15,136 nt of DNA from Rugosimonospora sp036494675 (lineage in GTDB: Bacteria > Actinomycetota > Actinomycetes > Mycobacteriales > Micromonosporaceae). Both the position numbers and the translations under genes were made by a program. How positions within the stretch are numbered: the stretch's first letter is position 1; each line of letters begins with the position of its first letter. This document shows positions 5,769 to 12,132 of this stretch, piece by piece. The notes under the pieces were generated by a model that saw only the letters and a program-made list of their open reading frames with translations, did not search any database and was not told the DNA's origin. The stretch is taken from assembly GCA_036494675.1 (NCBI GenBank), contig DASXOA010000311.1, positions 1 through 15,136 of the forward strand. Direction: 5' to 3'.

Positions 5769-7682
5769 TCACAGGTTCCGCGACCACCAGTCCAGGATCG
5801 CCTCGAACCGCGCGACCCGGTGCGAGGGCAGGCCGGAGCGCGACATCTCGTGCCCCTCGCCGGGGAACAGCAGCAACTCCGTGGGCACCCCGCGGCGGCG
5901 CAGCGCCACGTACAGCCGCTGCCCCTGCTCGACCGGGCAGCGCCAGTCGTTCTCGGAGTGGATGATCAGCACCGGGATCTGGATCCGGTCGGCGTAGGTC
6001 AACGGGCTCTGCGCCCGCTGCCGCTGCGGGTCCGGACCGTAGAGGTCGTCGGCGAACGCCCAACCGATGTCGGACGAACCGGTGAAGCTGTCGATCGCGT
6101 TGACCGCCCGCTCGGAGATGGCCGCCTTGAACCGGTCGCCGTGGTGCGCGGACATCCAGGTCGTCATGAACCCGCCGTGCGAGCCGCCCAGTACGCCCAC
6201 GCGTTGCGCGTCCAGCGACGGGTCGGAGGCCAGGGCCGCGTCCAGCAACGCCAGCAGGTCCACCGACGATGCCTCACCGACGTTGCCGATGATCGCCCGG
6301 CCGTGCGCCTGACCGTATCCGGAGGAGCCGCGCGGGTTGCCCATCACGACCGCGTACCCGGCGCCCGCGTACACCTGCGCCTCGTCGAACAGCCCCCAAC
6401 CGTACTGGGTGAACGGGCCACCATGGATCATCAGCAGTACCGGGTGCGGACCGGGCCCGTCCGGCCGGACCATCCAGCCGTGCACCGGGTACCCGTCGGG
6501 AGCCAGCGTCTCGACCTCGGTCTGGGGCAGGACGGCCGCGGTGGACCGGAAGTCCTCGCTGAAGTTGGTCAGCACCGTGCCGGAGCCGGTCACCAGCTCG
6601 CCCCAGCTGTCCTGGTCGGCGATCACGGCGACGAGCGTGCCGCCCGCCTGATCCACCCCGTGGACCTGCCGCGGCCCGTCCAGCAGTACCCGCGGGGTAC
6701 CCCCGTCGTACGGGACCTGCAGCAACTGGCCGGCGCCCCGGTGCTCGTTGGGAAAGAGCACGCCGTCGGCCGTGGTGACGATCCGGCCTTCCCGCATCAG
6801 TTGGTAGCGCTCCTCGTCGGTCAGGCGCACCGGTTCGCCACCGGCCACCGGCACCGCCCACAGGGAATCGTTCCTGGCGACCCCGTGACGCTCGTCCTCG
6901 CCGGTCTCGCCGGCCACGAAGCAGACCAGAGCGCCGTCCGGGCTGAACTGCGGCTGGTGGACGGAGAGGCCGCCGGCCGTGAGCGCCCGCGGCCCGGAGC
7001 CGTCCGGCGCGCAGACCCAGACGTCCGAACGCAGGTCGTTGCCCGCGTTGTCGTGCCGCGCCGCGGCGAACGCGAGCAGGTCTCCGGCCGGGCTCCAGGC
7101 CACGCCGCCGTGGTCGGCGTCGCCCTCGGTGATCTGGCGGGACTCGCCGGCCAGGTCGACCACCCAGATGTGTTCCGGCCGGGCGTCGAGGAACCCGAGG
7201 TTGTCGACGCGGTACATCAGCCGGGTGATCCGGCGGGGTGCCTCCTTCTCCGGCCCGACGCCCTCCTCCGAGCCGTACCGGCCGCCTTCCGGCACCCGGG
7301 CGGAGTAGGCCAGCCGGATCGAGTCGGGGCTCCACACCGGTCCCGACGCGCCCAGCGGATGGTCGGTCAGCCGGTGCGGCTCGCCGCCGGCGGTCGGCAG
7401 CACCCAGATCTGCGGCTTGCCGGTGGTGCCGTCGGCGGCCCGCTCCGAGCGGGTGAACGCGATCCACGCCCCGTCCGGGGACCAGCGGGGGTCGCCGTCA
7501 CGCCAGCCGTGGGTCAGCTGGCGGGGTTGACCCGCCCCGTCGGTGTCGACAAGCCACAGTTGGCTGGTGTAGTCGTCGGCGTCGAGATCCGCGCGACGCA
7601 CCGCGACGACCGCCTGGCGGCCGTCGGGGCGCAACGAGGGCAGTCCGGGGATGAGGGCGCGGGCAATGTCAGCTGGCTTCAC
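5769..7682 (-). CDS. S9 (prolyl oligopeptidase) family serine peptidase
   Basis: A 637-residue peptidase with the usual S9 layout: an N-terminal beta-propeller, then an alpha/beta-hydrolase catalytic domain. Propeller blades show PD40-type motifs (WSPDGAWIAF, WSPDSIRLAY, WSPAGDLLAF, FSPDGALVCF). The catalytic triad is S501 in GGSHGG, D579 in HSENDW and H611 in GEGHE, with the oxyanion-side segment MIHGGPFTQYG also present. It likely cleaves short peptides, as acylaminoacyl- or dipeptidyl-peptidase-like enzymes do. No signal peptide is seen, so it is probably cytoplasmic. GTG 7682 is chosen because TAACGT (7695-7690) precedes it by seven bases, a leaderless arrangement with TTGCCA as -35. GTG 7691 would add three residues, and an ATG at 7811 would overlap the divergent gene. 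The gene stands alone and converges on the RAM gene. Confidence 0.93.
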   Translation of the reverse strand: MKPADIARALIPGLPSLRPDGRQAVVAVRRADLDADDYTSQLWLVDTDGAGQPRQLTHGWRDGDPRWSPDGAWIAFTRSERAADGTTGKPQIWVLPTAGGEPHRLTDHPLGASGPVWSPDSIRLAYSARVPEGGRYGSEEGVGPEKEAPRRITRLMYRVDNLGFLDARPEHIWVVDLAGESRQITEGDADHGGVAWSPAGDLLAFAAARHDNAGNDLRSDVWVCAPDGSGPRALTAGGLSVHQPQFSPDGALVCFVAGETGEDERHGVARNDSLWAVPVAGGEPVRLTDEERYQLMREGRIVTTADGVLFPNEHRGAGQLLQVPYDGGTPRVLLDGPRQVHGVDQAGGTLVAVIADQDSWGELVTGSGTVLTNFSEDFRSTAAVLPQTEVETLAPDGYPVHGWMVRPDGPGPHPVLLMIHGGPFTQYGWGLFDEAQVYAGAGYAVVMGNPRGSSGYGQAHGRAIIGNVGEASSVDLLALLDAALASDPSLDAQRVGVLGGSHGGFMTTWMSAHHGDRFKAAISERAVNAIDSFTGSSDIGWAFADDLYGPDPQRQRAQSPLTYADRIQIPVLIIHSENDWRCPVEQGQRLYVALRRRGVPTELLLFPGEGHEMSRSGLPSHRVARFEAILDWWSRNL

Positions 7683-7689
7683 GTTCGGC

Positions 7690-7717
7690 ACGTTACCGGG
7701 CCGCTGGCTACTGGCAA
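7690..7717 (-). promoter_or_regulatory. Promoter of the S9 peptidase gene
   Basis: On the minus strand TTGCCA (7717-7712) and TAACGT (7695-7690) are separated by 16 bases. The GTG at 7682 follows seven bases after the -10, consistent with a leaderless mRNA. This is the best-formed promoter in the window. Confidence 0.5.
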
Positions 7718-7718
7718 G

Positions 7719-7724
7719 TACCCT
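7719..7724 (+). promoter_or_regulatory. -10 box of the alpha/beta hydrolase gene
   Basis: TACCCT ends six bases before the GTG at 7731, fitting leaderless initiation. It lies next to the -35 of the divergent peptidase promoter, so polymerase binding at one should hinder the other. No clear -35 of its own. Confidence 0.45.
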
Positions 7725-7730
7725 CGTGGC

Positions 7731-8666
7731 GTGATCGACAATACCGACGTCCCTGTCGCCGGATATCGGCAGGAACACGTGGATCGGGGCACCGACCACA
7801 TCGGATTGCACGTCTACTCGGCTCCGGACGATCCGCTGGCCGAGGATTCGCTGGCCGAGGATTCGCTGGCGCCCGCCGTGGTGATCTGGCCGGCGATGGG
7901 TGTCCCGGCCCGGTACTACCGACCGTTCGCGGAGCTGCTGGCCGCGGCCGGGCTCGCCGTGATCGTCGCGGATCTGCGGGGTACCGGCAGCAGCACGCCG
8001 CGCGCCTCCCGCGGCTCCCGGTACGGGCTGGCGGAGCTGGTCGGCGACGTCGAGGCGGTACAGGAGGCGCTGAGCGCGAGGCTGGCGGACCGCACCACGG
8101 TGCTACTCGGACACTCGCTCGGCGGGCAGGCCGCGTTGCTGCACCTCGCGACGGCGGACGAGCCCGCGGTCGACGGGCTGGTGCTGATCGCGGTCGGGAT
8201 GCCGTTCTTCCGGGCGTACCCGGGTCGGCGCGGCGCCATGGTCCTGCCGTACACGCAGACGATCGCGGCGGCCAGCGCGGTGATGCGGGTGTGGCCGGGC
8301 TGGGGGTTCGGCGGCCGGCAGGCACGCGGCGTGATCCGCGACTGGGGGTACACCGCCCGGCACGGCCGGTATCCGAGGCTGGGTGGGATCGACCCCGAGG
8401 CGGCGCTGCGCTCGATGCGCACGCCGGTGCTGGCGATCAGCGTCGACAATGACCAGTTCACCCCCGCGCCGACGGTGGACCACCTGGTCGGCAAGCTGGC
8501 CGAGGCGCCGGTACGGCGTGAGCACTACGCCGTACCGGGGCGCCCCTCGGACGTTCCGGTACTGGCCGCGCCGCCGGACGCGCACCTCGACCACTTCGCG
8601 TGGGTACGGGCGGCCGGACCGCTCGCCGACCGGGTGGCCGCCTTTGCCGCCGGGCTGTCGAACTAA
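7731..8666 (+). CDS. Alpha/beta hydrolase
   Basis: A 311-residue alpha/beta-hydrolase-fold protein, probably a cytoplasmic esterase or lipase-like enzyme of unknown substrate. The nucleophile elbow is GHSLGG (S129). The likely acid is D241 in VDNDQFTP, and the likely base is H288 in HLDHFAW (H285 is nearby). A cap-like insertion spans about 158-225 (PFFRAYPGRR to RYPRLGG). The reading frame extends far upstream, but that part is antisense to the peptidase gene. GTG 7731 is supported by TACCCT six bases upstream and by the fold beginning soon after. Residues 36-47 hold a two-and-a-third-copy repeat of LAEDS in a loop before the first core strand. The gene ends in a TAA directly followed by degenerate tandem repeats. 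Confidence 0.88.
   Translation: MIDNTDVPVAGYRQEHVDRGTDHIGLHVYSAPDDPLAEDSLAEDSLAPAVVIWPAMGVPARYYRPFAELLAAAGLAVIVADLRGTGSSTPRASRGSRYGLAELVGDVEAVQEALSARLADRTTVLLGHSLGGQAALLHLATADEPAVDGLVLIAVGMPFFRAYPGRRGAMVLPYTQTIAAASAVMRVWPGWGFGGRQARGVIRDWGYTARHGRYPRLGGIDPEAALRSMRTPVLAISVDNDQFTPAPTVDHLVGKLAEAPVRREHYAVPGRPSDVPVLAAPPDAHLDHFAWVRAAGPLADRVAAFAAGLSN
7836..7870 (+). repeat. 15-bp in-frame tandem repeat encoding LAEDS
   Basis: CTGGCCGAGGATTCG occurs exactly at 7836-7850 and 7851-7865, followed by CTGGC (7866-7870). Being a multiple of three, it lengthens a surface loop of the hydrolase without a frameshift. Confidence 0.95.
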
Positions 8667-8727
8667 CCCTCGGCCGAACTGGCCCTCGGCCGTTTAGCTC
8701 TCGGCCGATTTCGCTCTCGGCACCGGG
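8667..8727 (+). repeat. Degenerate 15-16 bp tandem repeat between convergent genes
   Basis: Four units begin with CYCTCGGC: 8667-8682, 8683-8697, 8698-8713 and 8714-8727, with core CYCTCGGCCGA in the first three (the second has T for the final A). They start at the base after the hydrolase stop codon. Further right, a weak hairpin (GCCCG at 8753-8757 with CGGGC at 8764-8768) lies downstream of trpD on its strand. No gene is seen in 8667-8781. Confidence 0.85.
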
Positions 8728-8781
8728 CGGGCCCGGCTGTTCGGGTCGGGCTGCCCGTTCAGGCGGGCCGTGAGGCTCCCG

Positions 8782-9876
8782 TCACTCGGCGGAGCGCAGC
8801 CGCTGGGCCAGCGACACCCAGCGGTCCAGCACGCCGGCCGCCGCACCGGAGTCGATGGCCGCGGTGGCCCGCTCGATGCCGGCGCGCCACGCACCGATGA
8901 GATCCTTGCCCGGGCCGGCATGCGCGGCCAGGGCGGCGCCGGCGTTCAACAGCACCGCGTCGCGTACCGGCCCGGTCTCGCCGGCCAGCAGCCTGCGGGT
9001 GACGTCCGCGTTGAACGGGGCGTCGGCACCGCGCAGATCGCCCTCCACAGAGCGCGGAATGCCCAGGTCGAGCGCGTCGACCACGGTCTCGGAGACCGTC
9101 CCGTCGCTGATCGCCCAGACCCTGGTCGGCGCCGTCGTGGTCGCCTCGTCCAGCCCGTCCTCGCCGCGTACCAGCAGCACCGAGTTGCCCCGCGCGGCGA
9201 AGATCTCGGCCATCACCGCCGCCATCCGGGGGTCGGCGCAGCCGACCAGGCCGGCGCGGGGCTGCGCCGGATTCGTCAGCGGTCCCAGGAAGTTGAAGAA
9301 GGTCGGCGTCCCCATCTCCCGGCGGGCGGTCGAGGCGTGCCGCATGCCGGGGTGGAACGACGCGGCGAAGCAGAAGCCGATGCCGACCTCTTCGACGCAG
9401 CGGGCGATCGCCGGACCGGACAGGTCGAGCGGCACCCCGAGGTACTCCAGCAGGTCGGCGGCGCCGCAGGCGGAGGTGGCCGCCCGGTTGCCGTGCTTGA
9501 CGACCCGGACCCCGGCGCCGGCCGCCACCAATGCCGACATGGTGGAGATGTTGACGGTGTGCGCCCGGTCCCCGCCGGTGCCGACCACGTCGAGCGCGTC
9601 GGCCCGGACCGCCTCGGGCAGTTCGACCAGGGTCGCGCTCGCCAGCATCGCCTCGACCAGGCCGGCGATCTCGGTCGGCGTCTCGCCCTTGGCGCGCAAC
9701 GCGATCGCGAACGCGGTCATCTGGACCGGCGTCGCCGACCCCGCCATGATCTCGCCCATCGCCCACGCGGTGTCCCCGGTGGACAGTTCGGAGCCGCGCA
9801 CCAGCGCACCGATGAGGCGTGGCCAGCTGTGCTCGCCACCGGTGGTGGCCGACGGATCCGGGGCAGGGGACGCCAC
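8782..9876 (-). CDS. trpD: Anthranilate phosphoribosyltransferase
   Basis: Second step of tryptophan synthesis: transfers phosphoribosyl from PRPP to anthranilate. The PRPP-binding loop DVVGTGGD (GTGGD at 99-103), NISTM, KHGNRAATS (127-135) and the metal-binding RGEDGLDE segment are all present, and the length (364 from GTG 9876) is normal. The reliable homology begins near WPRLIGALVRG. Start choice is uncertain: GTG 9876 has no ribosome site, while an in-frame ATT at 9903 has GGAGG five bases upstream (9913-9909) and would give 373 residues. It follows the receiver-like gene in the same direction and is probably cotranscribed with it. No other trp gene is in the window, and trpD beside ctaE-qcrCAB is the arrangement known in other actinomycetes (Rv2192c). 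Confidence 0.96.
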   Translation of the reverse strand: MASPAPDPSATTGGEHSWPRLIGALVRGSELSTGDTAWAMGEIMAGSATPVQMTAFAIALRAKGETPTEIAGLVEAMLASATLVELPEAVRADALDVVGTGGDRAHTVNISTMSALVAAGAGVRVVKHGNRAATSACGAADLLEYLGVPLDLSGPAIARCVEEVGIGFCFAASFHPGMRHASTARREMGTPTFFNFLGPLTNPAQPRAGLVGCADPRMAAVMAEIFAARGNSVLLVRGEDGLDEATTTAPTRVWAISDGTVSETVVDALDLGIPRSVEGDLRGADAPFNADVTRRLLAGETGPVRDAVLLNAGAALAAHAGPGKDLIGAWRAGIERATAAIDSGAAAGVLDRWVSLAQRLRSAE

Positions 9877-9931
9877 CGCAGGGCGGCCAGGCTGGGTGGG
9901 AATGTCGGCCTCCGGTGTCGAAGAGGGGAGG

Positions 9932-10321
9932 TTACCGGGTGGAGGCGCGGTCCCGCAGCAGGCCGGCCACCGTCGCGCCGGTGGCGACCGGGTCGAGCGG
10001 GTGCGCGAGCGTGGCATCCACCTGCGCGTACGCCGCGAGCCATCGGTCGGCGGCGCGGGCGATGGCCACCGCGATCGGCGGACAGTCGTCGAGTTCGTCC
10101 CGCAGCTGTCGGGCGATGCCGATGCCGCCCGTCGGGGTCGCCTCGCCGTCCAGCACGACCAGATCGATCTCGTACGTGTCGATGAGCGTGAGGCATTCCA
10201 CATAGCTGGACGCGTCGACGAACTCCACCGACAGGTCGGCCGCCGGCCGGACCCCGATGGCCTGCCGCATCCGGTCGCGGACCTGCGGATCATCGCTGTA
10301 GAGAAGGACCGTGTACGTCAC
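9932..10321 (-). CDS. Receiver (CheY-like) domain protein lacking the switch lysine
   Basis: A 129-residue single-domain protein with the alpha/beta order of a response-regulator receiver. The acidic pair (D10, D11 in YSDDP) and a phosphoacceptor-like D58 (LVVLDGE) are present. The conserved Lys before the beta5 proline is His in LAHPLDP (H107, P108), so classic phosphorylation switching is doubtful. No output domain and no adjacent histidine kinase are present. GTG 10321 is selected because TACGAT (10334-10329) stands seven bases upstream as a leaderless -10, and the first beta strand starts immediately. It lies 55 nt upstream of trpD (to GTG 9876) in the same direction, suggesting an operon. 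Function unknown; it could be a pseudo-receiver acting by protein contact. Confidence 0.8.
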   Translation of the reverse strand: MTYTVLLYSDDPQVRDRMRQAIGVRPAADLSVEFVDASSYVECLTLIDTYEIDLVVLDGEATPTGGIGIARQLRDELDDCPPIAVAIARAADRWLAAYAQVDATLAHPLDPVATGATVAGLLRDRASTR

Positions 10322-10327
10322 GGCCTG

Positions 10328-10349
10328 AATCGTAGCCGCCGCTACGATT
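10328..10349. promoter_or_regulatory. Inverted repeat carrying -10 boxes on both strands
   Basis: AATCGTAGC (10328-10336) and GCTACGATT (10341-10349) are exact inverted arms around CGCC. Each arm holds TACGAT: on the minus strand at 10334-10329, seven bases before the receiver GTG; on the plus strand at 10343-10348, pointing towards ctaE with a predicted leader of about 150 nt. It could be an operator, a bidirectional promoter, or both. Confidence 0.5.
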
Positions 10350-10406
10350 GCGGCGGCGCCCGGCCGACCGCTCGGCGCCACGGCGCCCCGGCGGCGGCCT
10401 CCGGCT

Positions 10407-10423
10407 GGGGCACCGCGTGCCCC
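10407..10423 (+). promoter_or_regulatory. Inverted repeat upstream of ctaE
   Basis: GGGGCAC (10407-10413) and GTGCCCC (10417-10423) are perfect arms with a CGC spacer. It lies 71 bases before the ctaE -10 box and would be transcribed only if the upstream TACGAT promoter is used. Operator or leader hairpin; function unknown. Confidence 0.3.
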
Positions 10424-10493
10424 CGCGCGCGCCCGGGGCCTGTCACGACACGCTCAAGAGCCACCCGGACGCGAGCGGCTCCTGCTCGGGGGC

Positions 10494-10499
10494 AATAAT
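10494..10499 (+). promoter_or_regulatory. -10 box of ctaE (leaderless type)
   Basis: AATAAT matches TATAAT at five of six positions and ends six bases before the GTG at 10506. No ribosome site precedes that GTG. No clear -35 is seen. Confidence 0.5.
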
Positions 10500-10505
10500 G
10501 ACCGC

Positions 10506-11105
10506 GTGACTGCGGCCTCAGCGATTGAGAAGAGCCGGATCCATTCCCTGACCAGGCCCAACATGGTCAGTGTCGGGACGATCGTCTGGCTCTCCAGCGA
10601 ACTCATGTTTTTCGCGGCCTTGTTCGCGATGTACTTCTCCATCCGCGCGGCGGATTACGGGATGTGGAAGGAGCACACTCCGCACCTCGATCTGAAGTAC
10701 GCGACGCCCTTCACACTGGCCCTGGTCCTCTCGTCGGTGACCTGCCAGATGGGTGTGTTCGCGGCGGAGCGCGGCGACGTGTTCAAGCTGCGCCGCTGGT
10801 TCACGCTGACCTTCATTCTCGGCCTGGTCTTCCTGCTCGGCCAGATGAACGAGTACCGGATGCTCATCGGTGAGGGCATCAAGATCAACGCTGACGGGTA
10901 CGGCTCGGTGTTCTACCTGACCACCGGGTTCCACGCGCTGCACGTCACCGGCGGTCTGCTCGCCTTCATCTTCTACATGATCCGCACCACCATGGGTCGG
11001 TTCACCCCGGCACAGGCCACCGCGGCGATCGTCGTGTCGTACTACTGGCACTTCGTCGACATCGTCTGGGTGGCCCTGTTCGCCATGATCTACCTGCTCC
11101 GATGA
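10506..11105 (+). CDS. ctaE: Cytochrome c oxidase subunit III
   Basis: A 199-residue membrane subunit of the aa3 oxidase. Five hydrophobic helices (about 22-46, 67-88, 98-119, 138-159 and 172-197) match the short actinobacterial form, which lacks the first two helices of the seven-helix version. Typical subunit III features are E32 in SSELMFF, the GFHALHVTGG segment (H143, H146) and YYWHFVDIVWV (H182). GTG 10506 is six bases after AATAAT and gives a short cytoplasmic N-terminus. The qcrC gene follows after 88 nt. Subunits I and II are not in the window, as is usual for this locus. The product works in the bcc-aa3 supercomplex with the next three genes. Confidence 0.96.
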   Translation: MTAASAIEKSRIHSLTRPNMVSVGTIVWLSSELMFFAALFAMYFSIRAADYGMWKEHTPHLDLKYATPFTLALVLSSVTCQMGVFAAERGDVFKLRRWFTLTFILGLVFLLGQMNEYRMLIGEGIKINADGYGSVFYLTTGFHALHVTGGLLAFIFYMIRTTMGRFTPAQATAAIVVSYYWHFVDIVWVALFAMIYLLR

Positions 11106-11123
11106 TCATTGTCATGTCACGTT

Positions 11124-11147
11124 TTGACTCGACGCGTTGTCATAACT
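11124..11147 (+). promoter_or_regulatory. Possible internal promoter between ctaE and qcrC
   Basis: TTGACT (11124-11129) and ATAACT (11142-11147) lie in the 88-nt gap before qcrC, but the 12-base spacing is short for a standard sigma-70 site. TTGTCAT occurs twice (11109-11115 and 11137-11143), 28 bases apart. Weak evidence for separate expression of qcrCAB. Confidence 0.25.
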
Positions 11148-11193
11148 GCTGGGACCTGCCAACGCAGCCGGCACGACCATCCAAGGTGAGGCC

Positions 11194-12132
11194 ATGACCG
11201 CCAACAATCGGCCGCTCGAACCCGGTGCCTCTTCCCTCGGCACCGCCGGCGGCCGCGAGACCGCTCCTCCAGAGCAGCCCGACAAGCGCCGGGCACCGCG
11301 CCGCGATGGGCCCCGGGGCCGTCGCGGCGTCTTCACGCGCTTCGGGGCGCCCCGCGCGCCACGCAGCCGGCTGCGTCGCCGTGCCTGGGCGGGTGCGCGC
11401 ATGGTCGCCGCGCTGGCGCTCGTCGGCGGCCTCTACGCCGCTTTCGCGCCCAACGTGCAGGCCGAGGACCCGACGACCCTCTCGGGCGCGGCGCAGCAGG
11501 GTGAGACGCTCTACAACCAGAGCTGCATCACCTGCCACGGCCGCAACGGGCAGGGCGTGCCCAACCGTGGACCGAGCCTCGTCGGGGTCGGCTCGGCCGC
11601 GGTGGAGTTCCAGGTCACCACGGGCCGGATGCCGCTCACCCAGCAGCAGAGCGAGGCCGACCGCAAGAAGCCGATCTTCTCTGACGATCAGGCCCGGGAC
11701 ATCGGCGCCTACATCGAGGCACTCGGCGGCGGCCCGCAGCTTCCCGACGGGACCAACTTCCACTCCGACGGGGACATCGCCGCGGGTGGGGAACTGTTCC
11801 GGGTCAACTGCTCCTCGTGCCACGCGTTCGGCATGGGCGGCGGCGCGCTGTCCTCGGGCAAGTACGCGCCCAGCCTGACCGAGGCGACCGACCGGCAGAT
11901 CTACGCGGCCATGCTGACCGGACCGGAGAACATGCCGGTCTTCGGCAACAACCAGCTCACGCCGCAGGAGAAGCAGGACATCATCGCGTACGTCAGGCAC
12001 CAGACCGACGACCAGGACCCGGGCGGCTTCGGCCTGGGTCACCTCGGCCCGGTACCCGAGGCGCTCGTGATCTTCCTTGTCGGAATGGTGGCCCTGGTCT
12101 TCGCTTCGCTGTGGATTGCGGGTAAGTCATGA
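11194..12132 (+). CDS. qcrC: Dihaem cytochrome c subunit of the cytochrome bcc complex
   Basis: A 312-residue membrane-bound cytochrome cc. Two haem-binding motifs are visible, CITCH (111-115) and CSSCH (206-210), with probable axial Met ligands M146 (GRMP) and M247 (ENMP). An N-terminal membrane segment (about 68-86) and a C-terminal one (about 289-309) anchor it with both haem domains outside. It carries electrons from the Rieske centre to the aa3 oxidase, replacing a soluble cytochrome c. The first 65 residues are a basic, Pro/Arg-rich cytoplasmic tail that seems longer than usual. The ATG at 11194 has AGGTGAG a few bases upstream. A later ATG (11401) lies in the membrane segment and is less likely. 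The stop overlaps qcrA by ATGA. Confidence 0.96.
   Translation: MTANNRPLEPGASSLGTAGGRETAPPEQPDKRRAPRRDGPRGRRGVFTRFGAPRAPRSRLRRRAWAGARMVAALALVGGLYAAFAPNVQAEDPTTLSGAAQQGETLYNQSCITCHGRNGQGVPNRGPSLVGVGSAAVEFQVTTGRMPLTQQQSEADRKKPIFSDDQARDIGAYIEALGGGPQLPDGTNFHSDGDIAAGGELFRVNCSSCHAFGMGGGALSSGKYAPSLTEATDRQIYAAMLTGPENMPVFGNNQLTPQEKQDIIAYVRHQTDDQDPGGFGLGHLGPVPEALVIFLVGMVALVFASLWIAGKS

Noticed and set aside
5820..7730. Upstream in-frame extension of the alpha/beta hydrolase
   Set aside because: This part mirrors the S9 peptidase on the other strand and has no domain; the promoter-like TACCCT and the fold support GTG 7731.
8855..10498. 547-codon plus-strand open frame
   Set aside because: Antisense to trpD and the receiver gene, with no recognisable motif; the minus-strand frames carry clear families.
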